A stretch of DNA of 8,040 nt from Propionibacteriaceae bacterium (GCA_031282235.1 JAITED010000071.1:1-8040), one strand, 5' to 3'; positions 1 to 6,498 are shown, counted from the stretch's first letter. Notes: a model not told the origin generated them from the letters alone. A program made the numbers and translations.

Positions 1-183
1 CAAGCTATCGGCAAACGCTACCGCCGCCAAGACGAAATCGGTACGCCGTTCTGCATCACGGTGGACTTCGACACCCTCACCGACGACGCGGTCACGATAC
101 GCTCCCGCGACACTATGGCTCAAGAACGTATATCGATTACTGGCGTGCGCGAATATCTAGCAGCCCGGTTGGGTGGCTGTTAA
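1..183 (+). CDS. glyS: Glycyl-tRNA synthetase, C-terminal end (partial)
   Basis: The first 60 codons read as the end of a single-chain (alpha2-type) glycyl-tRNA synthetase, which charges tRNA-Gly with glycine in the cytoplasm. The recognisable part is the end of the C-terminal anticodon-binding domain: IGKRYRRQDEIGTPFC, then a VDFDTL strand, then the RDTMAQERI segment typical of this family, ending LGGC followed by TAA at 181-183. The catalytic class II domain lies upstream, outside the window. The frame is open from base 1, so the gene is cut by the window edge rather than broken. It converges on the stress-protein gene with 20 bases between the two stop codons. The identification rests on recalled family motifs, not on a search. 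Confidence 0.93.
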   Translation, partial: QAIGKRYRRQDEIGTPFCITVDFDTLTDDAVTIRSRDTMAQERISITGVREYLAARLGGC

Positions 184-184
184 G

Positions 185-199
185 CCAACCCGCGGTTGG
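185..199. terminator. Small hairpin between convergent glyS and usp genes
   Basis: CCAACC (185-190), loop CGC, GGTTGG (194-199) is a perfect 6-bp stem filling most of the 20-base gap between two convergent stop codons. That position suits a bidirectional terminator. Neither strand has a proper T-run after it (only TTAGTT on the plus side), so if it stops transcription it does so weakly or with help. Confidence 0.4.
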
Positions 200-203
200 A
201 TGG

Positions 204-1115
204 TTAGTTCTGCCAATCCCGAGCCACGATTACCGGGCAGAGCGCTTCCCGAGTGACGGAGCGAGATACGGAGCCGAGCAGCAGCCCAGCGAACCCTCCC
301 AGACCGCGCGAGCCGATGACTAGCAGCGATGCGGTGCGCGAGGCTTCCACCAACGCCACGCGGGCGCTACCCTGCACCACGCGGCGCTCCACTTTGAGGT
401 CGGGGTGCGCCGCAACTATCGGGGCTATCAGTTCCTGCAACATCGCATCTAAATCGCGGTGGGTTTGCTCCGGGTCGATACGCACCATAGCGGAGAAGTC
501 CCCCAACTCGGGGGCGATGTCCCAAGCGTAGGTGGCCACCAAAGTTACGCCGCGCAACAGCGCCTCCGCAGCCGCAATCTCGGCGGCGGCCAACGAATCG
601 GGGGCATCCTGCAAACCGATAACCACCGGCCCGTCGCTCAAAGCGTGCTCGCCCTCCGGCACCACCAACACCGGCCCCTGCGAATGAGTTATCACATCGC
701 TAGCAGTGCCGCCCAACAGCGGGAGGCGCTTCTCGCTGGAACGCCCGCGCGCCCCCACCACCACCAACGCCGCATCGCGGGAAGCAGCAGCCAGCGCCCC
801 CGCCGGTTCCTCCGCCACCAACAGTGGGGCGACGTCCAAGCCGGGGTGCGTATCCCGCACCTGCGCCACCACCGTAGCCAACTGGGCGTTAGCCTTAGCC
901 GTAGCGGTTTCGATGTAGTTGGGCTCAACTTTTAAGGTGCGCGCCGTGCGCCTATCAGTTGGGTTGAGGTGCGCTAACGCCGACAACACGCTCAGGCCAA
1001 GCCCCCGACTAGCAGCGAGGTCAGCAGCGTAGTTGAGTGCGCCGGTAGCGCCCGGGGAGTCATCAAACCCCACCACGATACGACCAGCAGTTTGCGATGC
1101 AGTGAGTTCTGTCAT
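204..1115 (-). CDS. Universal stress protein, tandem UspA domains
   Basis: This is a 303-residue cytoplasmic protein made of two UspA-type domains in tandem, about residues 10-152 and 162-298. Each domain opens with a strand carrying an acidic residue (VVGFDDS at 14-20; VVIGLQD at 164-170). The second ends in a textbook ATP-binding signature G-2X-G-9X-G-S (G268, G271, G281, S282, within GSRGLGGFAGLLLGS). In the first domain the matching motif (GARGRSSEKRLPLLGGT, from G121) has one residue more between the second and third glycines, so nucleotide binding there may differ. Two-domain Usp proteins are common in actinobacteria and are often linked to dormancy, hypoxia or general stress; the specific role here is unknown. 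ATG at 1113-1115 is preferred because a TAAAGT hexamer sits six bases upstream. The gene is divergent from dus and convergent with glyS. Confidence 0.92.
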   Translation of the reverse strand: MTELTASQTAGRIVVGFDDSPGATGALNYAADLAASRGLGLSVLSALAHLNPTDRRTARTLKVEPNYIETATAKANAQLATVVAQVRDTHPGLDVAPLLVAEEPAGALAAASRDAALVVVGARGRSSEKRLPLLGGTASDVITHSQGPVLVVPEGEHALSDGPVVIGLQDAPDSLAAAEIAAAEALLRGVTLVATYAWDIAPELGDFSAMVRIDPEQTHRDLDAMLQELIAPIVAAHPDLKVERRVVQGSARVALVEASRTASLLVIGSRGLGGFAGLLLGSVSRSVTREALCPVIVARDWQN

Positions 1116-1121
1116 GCTTAC

Positions 1122-1127
1122 ACTTTA
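1122..1127 (-). promoter_or_regulatory. Candidate -10 box for the universal stress protein gene
   Basis: Read on the minus strand, TAAAGT is followed by six bases and the ATG start codon. A TAnnnT box at that distance puts the transcription start at or next to the A of ATG, the leaderless arrangement frequent in actinobacteria. I see no good -35 element and no Shine-Dalgarno sequence. Confidence 0.5.
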
Positions 1128-1170
1128 CCCGCACCAAACCTAGGCATCGCTTACCTTACCCCGTCTTGGG

Positions 1171-1176
1171 TAAACT
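1171..1176 (+). promoter_or_regulatory. Candidate -10 box for dus (leaderless)
   Basis: TAAACT is followed by seven bases and then GTG at 1184. This is the leaderless layout, and it favours GTG 1184 over the in-frame TTG at 1166, which would lie upstream of the predicted transcription start. There is no recognisable -35 element or Shine-Dalgarno sequence. Confidence 0.5.
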
Positions 1177-1183
1177 TCCCCGA

Positions 1184-2347
1184 GTGAACGAAACGCTACA
1201 GGTGCCGGGGTTGAATCTCGGCTCGCCTACGAATCCGGGGGCGCTACAGGTGGCGACCCCGGTGTTCCTAGCGCCGATGGCCGGGGTCACTAGGCCAGCG
1301 TTTCGGGTGCTCTGTTACGAACAGGGCGCAGGGGTGTGCGTCTGTGAGATGATTACCGCCCGCGCGGTGGTGGAGGGAAACGCCAAAACCGTCTCCATGA
1401 TGACTTTCGCGGACGCAGAGCCGGTGAAAGCGTTGCAACTCTACGGCACTACGCCAAATACCATCGCTGCTGCGGTCGCCAGCGTCATCCAGACCCAAGG
1501 CGCGGAACTCATAGACCTCAACTTTGGGTGTCCGGTGCCGAAAGTCACCCGCAAGGGTGGCGGCGGGGTGCTGCCGTGGAAGTTGGAACTGTTTCGCGCC
1601 ATCGTGCGCGCTGCGGTACGCAGTGCCGACCGCTACGGGGTGCCCGTCACCCTGAAAACCCGTATCGGCATCGACGCGGAACACCCGCTGCTGTTCGATG
1701 TGGGGCGGGTTGCCGAGGATGAGGGGGTCGCTGCGGTGTGTCTGCACGCCCGCAGCGTCGCACAGGCATACTCCGGCACCGCCGATTGGGAGGCGATTAC
1801 TGCCCTAGTGGCCGCGTTGGACATCCCCGTAATCGGCAACGGCGACATCTGGGAAGCTGGGGATGCGATACGGATGCTGCGCAGCACCGGCTGTGCCGGG
1901 GTGGAAGTGGGGCGCGGCGCACTCGGCAGACCGTGGCTGTTCGCTGACATTAAAGACGCGCTGCGCGGCCAGCCCACCACCCGGCTGCCCAATCTGGGCG
2001 AGGTGTGCGACTTGCTGTTACGCCACGCCGAGTTAAACGTGGCGGCGATGGATGAGCCGCACGGCATGGCTGACATGCGTAAACACACCCTGTGGTATCT
2101 ACGTGGCTTCCCGGTGGGCGGCGCACTCAAAGAGTCATTGAGTCAAGTGGCAACGTTGGATGAACTGCGACAACTGCTATCAGGGTTGGAGCGCGATACG
2201 CCGCACCCGGTGGGCGAACTCGGGAAACCCCGGGGGCGGCAGGGGAGTCCGCGTTCCCACGTCATCATGCCGCAGGGGTGGTTGGATGACCGGGAGAGCA
2301 TAAACGTTGACATCAGCGCCGCTGAGTTGGACGTATCGGGCGGTTAG
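1184..2347 (+). CDS. dus: tRNA-dihydrouridine synthase (DusB/NifR3 type)
   Basis: This protein (387 residues from GTG 1184) is an FMN-dependent enzyme that reduces specific uridines in the tRNA D-loop to dihydrouridine using NADPH. It starts its TIM barrel with TPVFLAPMAGVT, the family's flavin-binding opening. The active-site loop is DLNFGCPVPKVTRKGGGG, and its cysteine (about C116) is the expected catalytic acid. Further on come KTRIG (158-162), LHARSVAQAYSGTADW (187-202), IGNGDI (217-222) and the phosphate-binding GVEVGRGALGRPWLF (239-253), all in the usual order. A helical domain and a tail ending DVSGG match actinobacterial homologues. A TTG at 1166 in the same frame would add six residues, but the -10 box at 1171-1176 argues against it. 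dgt follows after 27 bases, so the two are probably cotranscribed. Confidence 0.94.
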   Translation: MNETLQVPGLNLGSPTNPGALQVATPVFLAPMAGVTRPAFRVLCYEQGAGVCVCEMITARAVVEGNAKTVSMMTFADAEPVKALQLYGTTPNTIAAAVASVIQTQGAELIDLNFGCPVPKVTRKGGGGVLPWKLELFRAIVRAAVRSADRYGVPVTLKTRIGIDAEHPLLFDVGRVAEDEGVAAVCLHARSVAQAYSGTADWEAITALVAALDIPVIGNGDIWEAGDAIRMLRSTGCAGVEVGRGALGRPWLFADIKDALRGQPTTRLPNLGEVCDLLLRHAELNVAAMDEPHGMADMRKHTLWYLRGFPVGGALKESLSQVATLDELRQLLSGLERDTPHPVGELGKPRGRQGSPRSHVIMPQGWLDDRESINVDISAAELDVSGG

Positions 2348-2360
2348 TTTAAGAATGCTG

Positions 2361-2364
2361 GGAG
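2361..2364 (+). promoter_or_regulatory. Ribosome binding site of dgt
   Basis: GGAG lies ten bases ahead of ATG 2375. It is the clearest Shine-Dalgarno-like sequence in the window. It fits a gene translated from within a longer dus-dgt message, in contrast to the neighbours that look leaderless. Confidence 0.5.
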
Positions 2365-2374
2365 AATAACCGAT

Positions 2375-3484
2375 ATGAGTACGAGTGCAGCCAGACGGCA
2401 GCGTTGGGCGGCCACTATGGTAGGCCACGGCGCGGGGTTGGTGAGCGCCCACGCGGATTCTCACGCCACTATCGCCACCGGCACCCCGGTGGGGCGCGCA
2501 GAGCGGGAAGCGTTTGAGGCAGCGACGTTACGCCCCGGAGCCACGCTGTCCCACGGGGCGGGGGAGCGGCTCCACCCGGAGGAACCCGACCCGGAGCGCA
2601 CCTGTTTTGAGCGTGACCGCGACCGTATCGTACACTCCACCGCTTTCCGCCGCTTGGCGGGCAAGACGCAGGCGGTGGTGTATCCGCGCGACCATCAGCG
2701 TACCCGGTTGACCCACGCCCTAGAGGTGGCGCAGATTGCCCGCTCGGTCGCCGCCGGGGTGGGGGCGAACGTGACGCTAGCGGACGCTATTGCGTTGGGG
2801 CACGACTGTGGGCACGGCCCAGGTGGCCACGCCGCAGAAGAAGCGTTCGACAAGTTTTTGCCAGCAGGGTTCGACCACGGCCCTTGGGGAGCAGATACGG
2901 CACTGGCTAGCCTTAACTTGACAGTACAGACCTTGGATGGCATCCGTAATCACTCTTGGTCACGCCCGGCACCGGCCACCATAGAGGGCGAAATCGTCTC
3001 GTGGGCTGACCGTATCGGCTACTGTGCCCACGATTTAGAAGATTCCATCGCTGCTGGCATCGTCAAAGTGTCGGACATCCCCGCCGCTGTCGCCGAGGTG
3101 TGTGGCGTGCGCCGCAGTGAGCAGTTGCGGACTTTCATCGGGGCGCTGGTGGCCACCACCTGTGCCACCGGGCGGGTGGCGTTGGATGCGGAAACCGCCG
3201 GGGCGTTAGCGGCGCTGCGCCAGTTTAACTACGAGCGTATCTACACCCGTCCCGAGTCGCTACAGCAGTGGCAAGCCGTGGTCACCGTATTGCAGGCGCT
3301 AGTGGAACACTACGTCGCCCACCCGGACGATATGCCGGAAGCGCACCGCTGCGAAGCCGACCCGGTACGCAGCGCGGTTACGTATGTCGCCGGTATGACC
3401 GACCGGTTCGCTTTTGAGCAGGCGGTGCAACTGCTGGGTTGGGAGTGGGATAGGCTGCCGCGCGGCATCGGACACGGCGCGTAA
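2375..3484 (+). CDS. dgt: HD-domain dNTP triphosphohydrolase (dGTPase-like)
   Basis: This 369-residue HD-superfamily protein is expected to cut dNTPs (dGTP is the classical substrate) into deoxynucleoside and tripolyphosphate, so limiting dNTP pools. The family core starts at FERDRDRIVHSTAFRRLAGKTQ (78-99), where the conserved arginine pair and the RLAGKTQ segment are clear. The metal ligands H114 (RLTHALEVAQ), H143-D144 (GHDCGH) and D212 (SWADRIGY) are all present, so the HD centre looks intact. The loop after the HD pair reads GHDCGHGPGGHAAEE rather than the GHPPFGHNGE of E. coli-type enzymes, placing it in a shorter subfamily. The first 70 or so residues are low in complexity and match nothing I recognise; a later in-frame ATG exists at 2417, but the GGAG at 2361 supports the start given. 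Placement just upstream of dnaG is common in actinobacteria. Substrate preference cannot be read from the sequence. Confidence 0.87.
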   Translation: MSTSAARRQRWAATMVGHGAGLVSAHADSHATIATGTPVGRAEREAFEAATLRPGATLSHGAGERLHPEEPDPERTCFERDRDRIVHSTAFRRLAGKTQAVVYPRDHQRTRLTHALEVAQIARSVAAGVGANVTLADAIALGHDCGHGPGGHAAEEAFDKFLPAGFDHGPWGADTALASLNLTVQTLDGIRNHSWSRPAPATIEGEIVSWADRIGYCAHDLEDSIAAGIVKVSDIPAAVAEVCGVRRSEQLRTFIGALVATTCATGRVALDAETAGALAALRQFNYERIYTRPESLQQWQAVVTVLQALVEHYVAHPDDMPEAHRCEADPVRSAVTYVAGMTDRFAFEQAVQLLGWEWDRLPRGIGHGA

Positions 3485-3517
3485 CGCAAAGGCGCACGTC
3501 TTGCGCGGCGCACTCGC

Positions 3518-3523
3518 TAGAAT
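3518..3523 (+). promoter_or_regulatory. Candidate -10 box for dnaG (leaderless, internal to operon)
   Basis: TAGAAT matches the TATAAT consensus at five of six positions and is followed by exactly seven bases and the ATG of dnaG at 3531. The 46-base dgt-dnaG gap has no Shine-Dalgarno sequence, so a leaderless message starting at the ATG is the simplest reading. No convincing -35 element is visible. Confidence 0.55.
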
Positions 3524-3530
3524 ATGCCAC

Positions 3531-5405
3531 ATGCCGCGCATCATGGAGGACGATATCGCTGCCGTACGAGAGCGGGCGCGTATCGAGGAGGTTATCTCCT
3601 CCTACATCACTCTCAGGCGCGCGGGCTCCGACTGGCAGGGGTTGTGCCCGTTCCATGACGAGAAAACCCCCAGTTTTCATGTCACGCCCTCCAAAGGGCT
3701 CTACTACTGTTTCGGATGCGGCGCAGGCGGGGACGTTTTCGATTTCGTGATGCGCCACGACAACGTAAATTGGATGGAGGCGGTGCAACTGCTCGCTGAC
3801 CGCTTCGGTGTGCAGTTACGCTTCATCGAAACTGGTAGTGGGGGCGGCAATCGGGAAGATACCGGGGTTCGGAAGCGTATTTTGGACGCCAACCGCGCCG
3901 CCGCCGAGTTTTACGCAAAAGAGTTGTTAGCCCCCGGCGGGGTGGATGCTAGACGGATGCTCGCGGAGCGTGGTTTCACTCAAGCGCAGGTGGCGCCGTT
4001 TGGGGTGGGCTTTGCCCCCAAAGGCGGTCGAGAACTGCATCAGGCGTTGTCACGGCTGGGTTTCAGCGATAAGGAGCTGGTGAAAGCCGGGCTGATTCGG
4101 GAAAGTGGCGGTTACGACTTCTTTCAGGGGCGGGTGATTTGGCCGATACGCGACTCCGCTGGTTCCGTACTCGGGTTTGGGGCGCGCAAACTGTATGACG
4201 ACGACCGGCAACGCGGAAAATACGTCAACACCGCCGAAACCCCGGTGTATAAGAAATCGCAGGTGCTATACGGGTTGGATTTGGCGCGGCGCGCTATCGG
4301 TACCAAGGCGCAGGCGGTGGTGATGGAGGGTTACACCGATGTGATGGCGGCGCACGTCAGCGGGGTTGATACTGCCGTAGCGGCTTGTGGCACCGCATTT
4401 GGAGCTGAGCACGCTCGACTGCTGCGCCGTATTTTGGGCGGCGGTGAACGCCAACGCGGTCAGGTCATCTTCACGTTCGACGGCGACGCGGCGGGGCAAC
4501 AGGCGGCGCTCAAAGCGTATGCGCTGGATGCAGAGTTTGAGGCCGATACGTCGGTGGCGGTGGCTGCGGAGGGGCTAGACCCTTGCGATTTGCGTATGAA
4601 ATACGGCGACACCGCGATTCCGGCGCTCATCGCGCAGGCGCAACCGCTGTATCGCTTCGTGATGGCGAGCATTCTGGCGAGCTATGACCTGAACCGCGCT
4701 GATGCCCGGATAGCGGCAGCGCGCGAGCTCATCTCCCGGCTGGGAACGGTGCGCGACGCCGAAAAACGCGACCAGTTCCTGCAGGAGGTCGCGGGCGCGG
4801 TGGGTATCGGCATGGATGAGGTGCGCCGCCTAGCCAAAACTGGTACGGCGCGCGGTCGCCAGCGCCCACAGAGCGAGCGTGAAAATGTCGGTGTCAACGC
4901 CAGTGCCAGTGCCACTCAAGCGGCGCCGACGCTAAAGATGCCCAATCCGCGCGACCCAGCGTTGCTGTCGGAGCGCGGCGTGCTGCGGTTGATGCTGCAA
5001 GTGCCCACGTATTTCACGACCGATTGGTGCGCATTGCAGTCTGTGGACTTCACCCACCAGGCGTATCGAGCGGTTTTCGACGTGCTGCAGGCCGTACCAT
5101 TCCAGCCCGAGGGTTGGGGCGAGGCGGTGCGCGCCGCCGCCCCGGAGGGGGTGATACGGCAGTTGGTGGTGGAGTTGTCGGTGGAAGCGCCGCCGCGCGA
5201 GCCGACCCCGGCGTATGTCGCAGCGCATGTGGCGCGGGTACGGCTGCCCCGAGTGCAAGCGGCGCTGGCTGAAGCTAGGGGAGCCGTATCGCGGGCGAAC
5301 TCGCTAGGCAACCAAGACCTCTACGACCCCCAGTTCCAAGACCTCTACGACCTACTAGCAGAACGCGAGCGCCTCCTAGCCGAAGCCACCGCCGGTATCG
5401 ACTGA
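3531..5405 (+). CDS. dnaG: DNA primase DnaG
   Basis: This is the replicative primase, 624 residues, which makes RNA primers at the replication fork and binds the DnaB helicase. The N-terminal zinc finger is complete: C39, H42 (CPFHDEKTPSF) and C60, C63 (YYCFGCG). The RNA-polymerase core follows, with FGARKLYDDD (216-225) and YVNTAETPVYKKS (231-243). The TOPRIM metal site is seen in VMEGYTDV (E266) and FTFDGDAAG (D317, D319). A low-complexity linker rich in Ala, Ser and Thr (about 475-500) leads to the C-terminal helicase-binding region. Length is normal for bacterial DnaG. The open frame runs back to 3414 inside dgt, but ATG 3531 gives the expected short N-terminus and sits seven bases behind a TAGAAT box. 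A 17-bp direct repeat lies near the 3' end. The next gene begins after 119 bases. Confidence 0.97.
   Translation: MPRIMEDDIAAVRERARIEEVISSYITLRRAGSDWQGLCPFHDEKTPSFHVTPSKGLYYCFGCGAGGDVFDFVMRHDNVNWMEAVQLLADRFGVQLRFIETGSGGGNREDTGVRKRILDANRAAAEFYAKELLAPGGVDARRMLAERGFTQAQVAPFGVGFAPKGGRELHQALSRLGFSDKELVKAGLIRESGGYDFFQGRVIWPIRDSAGSVLGFGARKLYDDDRQRGKYVNTAETPVYKKSQVLYGLDLARRAIGTKAQAVVMEGYTDVMAAHVSGVDTAVAACGTAFGAEHARLLRRILGGGERQRGQVIFTFDGDAAGQQAALKAYALDAEFEADTSVAVAAEGLDPCDLRMKYGDTAIPALIAQAQPLYRFVMASILASYDLNRADARIAAARELISRLGTVRDAEKRDQFLQEVAGAVGIGMDEVRRLAKTGTARGRQRPQSERENVGVNASASATQAAPTLKMPNPRDPALLSERGVLRLMLQVPTYFTTDWCALQSVDFTHQAYRAVFDVLQAVPFQPEGWGEAVRAAAPEGVIRQLVVELSVEAPPREPTPAYVAAHVARVRLPRVQAALAEARGAVSRANSLGNQDLYDPQFQDLYDLLAERERLLAEATAGID
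5312..5352 (+). repeat. Short tandem repeat inside the dnaG 3' end
   Basis: The 17-mer CCAAGACCTCTACGACC occurs at 5312-5328 and again, identical, at 5336-5352. The offset is 24 bases, or eight codons, so the frame is kept. It encodes QDLYDPQFQDLYD, an in-frame partial duplication in the far C-terminal helical part of the primase. Confidence 0.9.
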
Positions 5406-5414
5406 CCCCCCATA

Positions 5415-5427
5415 CGCCCCTAGGGCG
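5415..5427 (+). terminator. Possible weak terminator hairpin after dnaG
   Basis: CGCCC (5415-5419), loop CTA, GGGCG (5423-5427) is a 5-bp GC stem ten bases after the dnaG stop. It is followed by GGTGATTTTC, a short T-stretch but not a strong U-tract. It may slow or partly end dnaG transcription. Confidence 0.25.
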
Positions 5428-5446
5428 GGTGATTTTCTGCAAAAGC

Positions 5447-5455
5447 TGTGGATAA
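5447..5455 (-). promoter_or_regulatory. DnaA box 1 (perfect consensus)
   Basis: TGTGGATAA is the exact reverse complement of TTATCCACA, the high-affinity DnaA box of E. coli. It forms an inverted pair with box 2 at 5476-5484, centre to centre 29 bases; the identity extends one base outward on each side to give a 10-bp inverted repeat. It lies between dnaG and the sigma-like gene. Confidence 0.65.
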
Positions 5456-5475
5456 CAAGTGTTGTCCGTTGATTT

Positions 5476-5484
5476 TTATCCACA
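5476..5484 (+). promoter_or_regulatory. DnaA box 2 (perfect consensus)
   Basis: TTATCCACA matches the DnaA box consensus at nine of nine positions. Its near edge is 40 bases upstream of ATG 5525, just beyond a possible -35 region, a place where bound DnaA could activate or repress. Between the two boxes, TTGTCCGTT (5462-5470) matches the actinobacterial form TTGTCCACA at six of nine positions and may be a weak third site. Confidence 0.65.
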
Positions 5485-5524
5485 GGGTAGCGCGGTGCCC
5501 GCTTCTGCTGCCAAAGTCTTTTGC

Positions 5525-6310
5525 ATGATTGGGAGACTTCCAGAGATAACCCTCACCAACGCCGACGAGGTGGCGCTCGCCAAACGCATCGAAGCGGGGT
5601 GGTACGCCGAACACCTGCTACACGGCGCGCCTATTTGCAAGAATACGGCGCCCGCCGTATCCCGCGCTGAAATCCCACGCGAAGAACTGGTACGTATCGC
5701 AGCTGATGGCGCAGCAGCTTGGCAGGAGATGTTCATCGCCTGCCTCCGGCTAGTGCGCAAACTCGCCGCTCGCTACGCCAAACGCAACGGATACGACATT
5801 GAGGACACCTTTCAAGCCGGGTGCGTCATTTTAGCGAGCGCGCTGCAAAACTGGGATTATCGCGGTGAAGCCCGGCTCATCACGTACATCTGGCGTGCCC
5901 TAGAGCGCCGGCTGAGCGATTACTGCTGCACCAGAGGCGGTCACCTAGAGGCTCCCGCAGCCGTAGTCCGCGCCGGATTAGCCGCCTCGACCGCAGCGTC
6001 CTGGCAGCCTCCAAAGCTGATGGGTGACGTGAACCGCTGGGAACAGTTCGCCCCACCCACGCACTCCAACGCCAGCGACCTCAGTGGCCTTTTACAGGAG
6101 GTTTTGCCGAGCCTCAGCCCACTCTCGCTTAAAGTGCTATCTGCCCGCCACGGCCTAGGCGAGCCGCGCCTAGAGGCCGCCGAGCTAGCGTCCCACCTCC
6201 ACATGGGCGTGCGCACTCTGCGTCGGTTGGAACGCCAAGCCGAAACCGAACTCCGCAACCTGCTAAACGGCTCCGATGCCGAATTGTCCGCTACCCCCAT
6301 TAAGTGCTAG
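5525..6310 (+). CDS. Atypical sigma-70-family protein (regions 1.2, 2 and 4)
   Basis: This 261-residue protein is probably an alternative sigma factor that directs RNA polymerase to promoters. Region 1.2 is clear at the start: IGRLPEITLTNADEVALAKRIEAGWYAEHLL, close to the housekeeping-sigma pattern. Region 2 follows at about 70-135, with LRLVRKLAARYAKRNGYDIEDTFQAG (core binding) and NWDYRGEARLITYIWRALERRL, where the usual KFDYTKGFKFSTYATWWIRQ is changed and some aromatic melting residues are missing. Region 4 lies at about 190-248, with LSPLSLKVLSARHGLGEP and a helix-turn-helix (AAELASHLHMGVRTLRRLERQAETELRNLL). Between regions 2 and 4 are only about 55 residues, so region 3 looks mostly lost. 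In-frame GTG starts at 5459 and 5495 would give longer forms; ATG 5525 is preferred because region 1.2 starts at once and CAAAGT lies seven bases upstream. Without a search I cannot exclude a sigma-like regulator that no longer binds polymerase. Confidence 0.78.
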   Translation: MIGRLPEITLTNADEVALAKRIEAGWYAEHLLHGAPICKNTAPAVSRAEIPREELVRIAADGAAAWQEMFIACLRLVRKLAARYAKRNGYDIEDTFQAGCVILASALQNWDYRGEARLITYIWRALERRLSDYCCTRGGHLEAPAAVVRAGLAASTAASWQPPKLMGDVNRWEQFAPPTHSNASDLSGLLQEVLPSLSPLSLKVLSARHGLGEPRLEAAELASHLHMGVRTLRRLERQAETELRNLLNGSDAELSATPIKC

Positions 6311-6311
6311 C

Positions 6312-6341
6312 GTTACATCTCGCGCCCAGCATTTCGATGAT
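6312..6341 (+). promoter_or_regulatory. Possible promoter for the tRNA genes
   Basis: GTTACA (6312-6317) and GATGAT (6336-6341), 18 bases apart, each match the -35 and -10 consensus at four of six positions. The -10 lies six bases ahead of the mature 5' end of tRNA-Asn. The match is modest, and read-through from the upstream gene is an alternative. Confidence 0.25.
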
Positions 6342-6347
6342 GGTCGT

Positions 6348-6420
6348 TCCCCTGTAGCTCAATTGGCAGAGCATCTGACTGTTAATCAGAGGGTTACTGG
6401 TTCGAGTCCAGTCGGGGGAG
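6348..6420 (+). tRNA. tRNA-Asn (anticodon GTT)
   Basis: This 73-base gene folds as a standard cloverleaf. The acceptor stem is TCCCCTG with CGGGGGA (one T-G pair), followed by discriminator G6420. The D-loop contains TAGCTCAATTGGCAGAGCA. The anticodon stem CTGAC/TCAG-type arm presents GTT at 6381-6383, and the T-arm has the GGTTCGAGTCC sequence. It decodes AAC and AAT. The 3' CCA is not encoded and must be added after transcription. A second tRNA gene follows after 78 bases on the same strand. Confidence 0.96.
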
Positions 6421-6442
6421 CTGAAACTAGCCTAGTCAAAGG

Positions 6443-6461
6443 CGTTTTGGCTCGCAAAATG
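6443..6461 (+). other. Hairpin in the spacer between the two tRNA genes
   Basis: CGTTTTG (6443-6449) can pair with CAAAATG (6455-6461) through seven pairs, one a G-U wobble, around a five-base loop. No T-run follows, so it is not an intrinsic terminator. If both tRNAs share one precursor it could be a processing structure. The rest of the 78-base spacer shows nothing else I can name. Confidence 0.25.
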
Positions 6462-6498
6462 GCCGCCCATGGGATGCGTGTGAGCTAACACCCTACCA

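Noticed and set aside
459..935. A 158-codon open frame on the plus strand opposite the usp gene
   Set aside because: It overlaps a well-recognised minus-strand gene throughout, and its translation is rich in His, Arg and Gln with no family resemblance, as expected from the antisense frame of GC-rich DNA.
4916..5311. Antisense frames of over 100 codons opposite the dnaG 3' half
   Set aside because: They mirror the codon structure of dnaG, have no recognisable domain and no start signals.
5446..5485. The 10-bp inverted repeat as a rho-independent terminator of dnaG
   Set aside because: The stem is AT-rich, the loop is 20 bases, and GGTAGCG rather than a T-run follows; the perfect DnaA-box match explains the symmetry better.
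5459..5524. GTG 5459 as start of the sigma-like protein
   Set aside because: It would lie between the two DnaA boxes and place box 2 in coding sequence; the extra 22 residues resemble nothing, while ATG 5525 opens directly into region 1.2. It is not strictly excluded.
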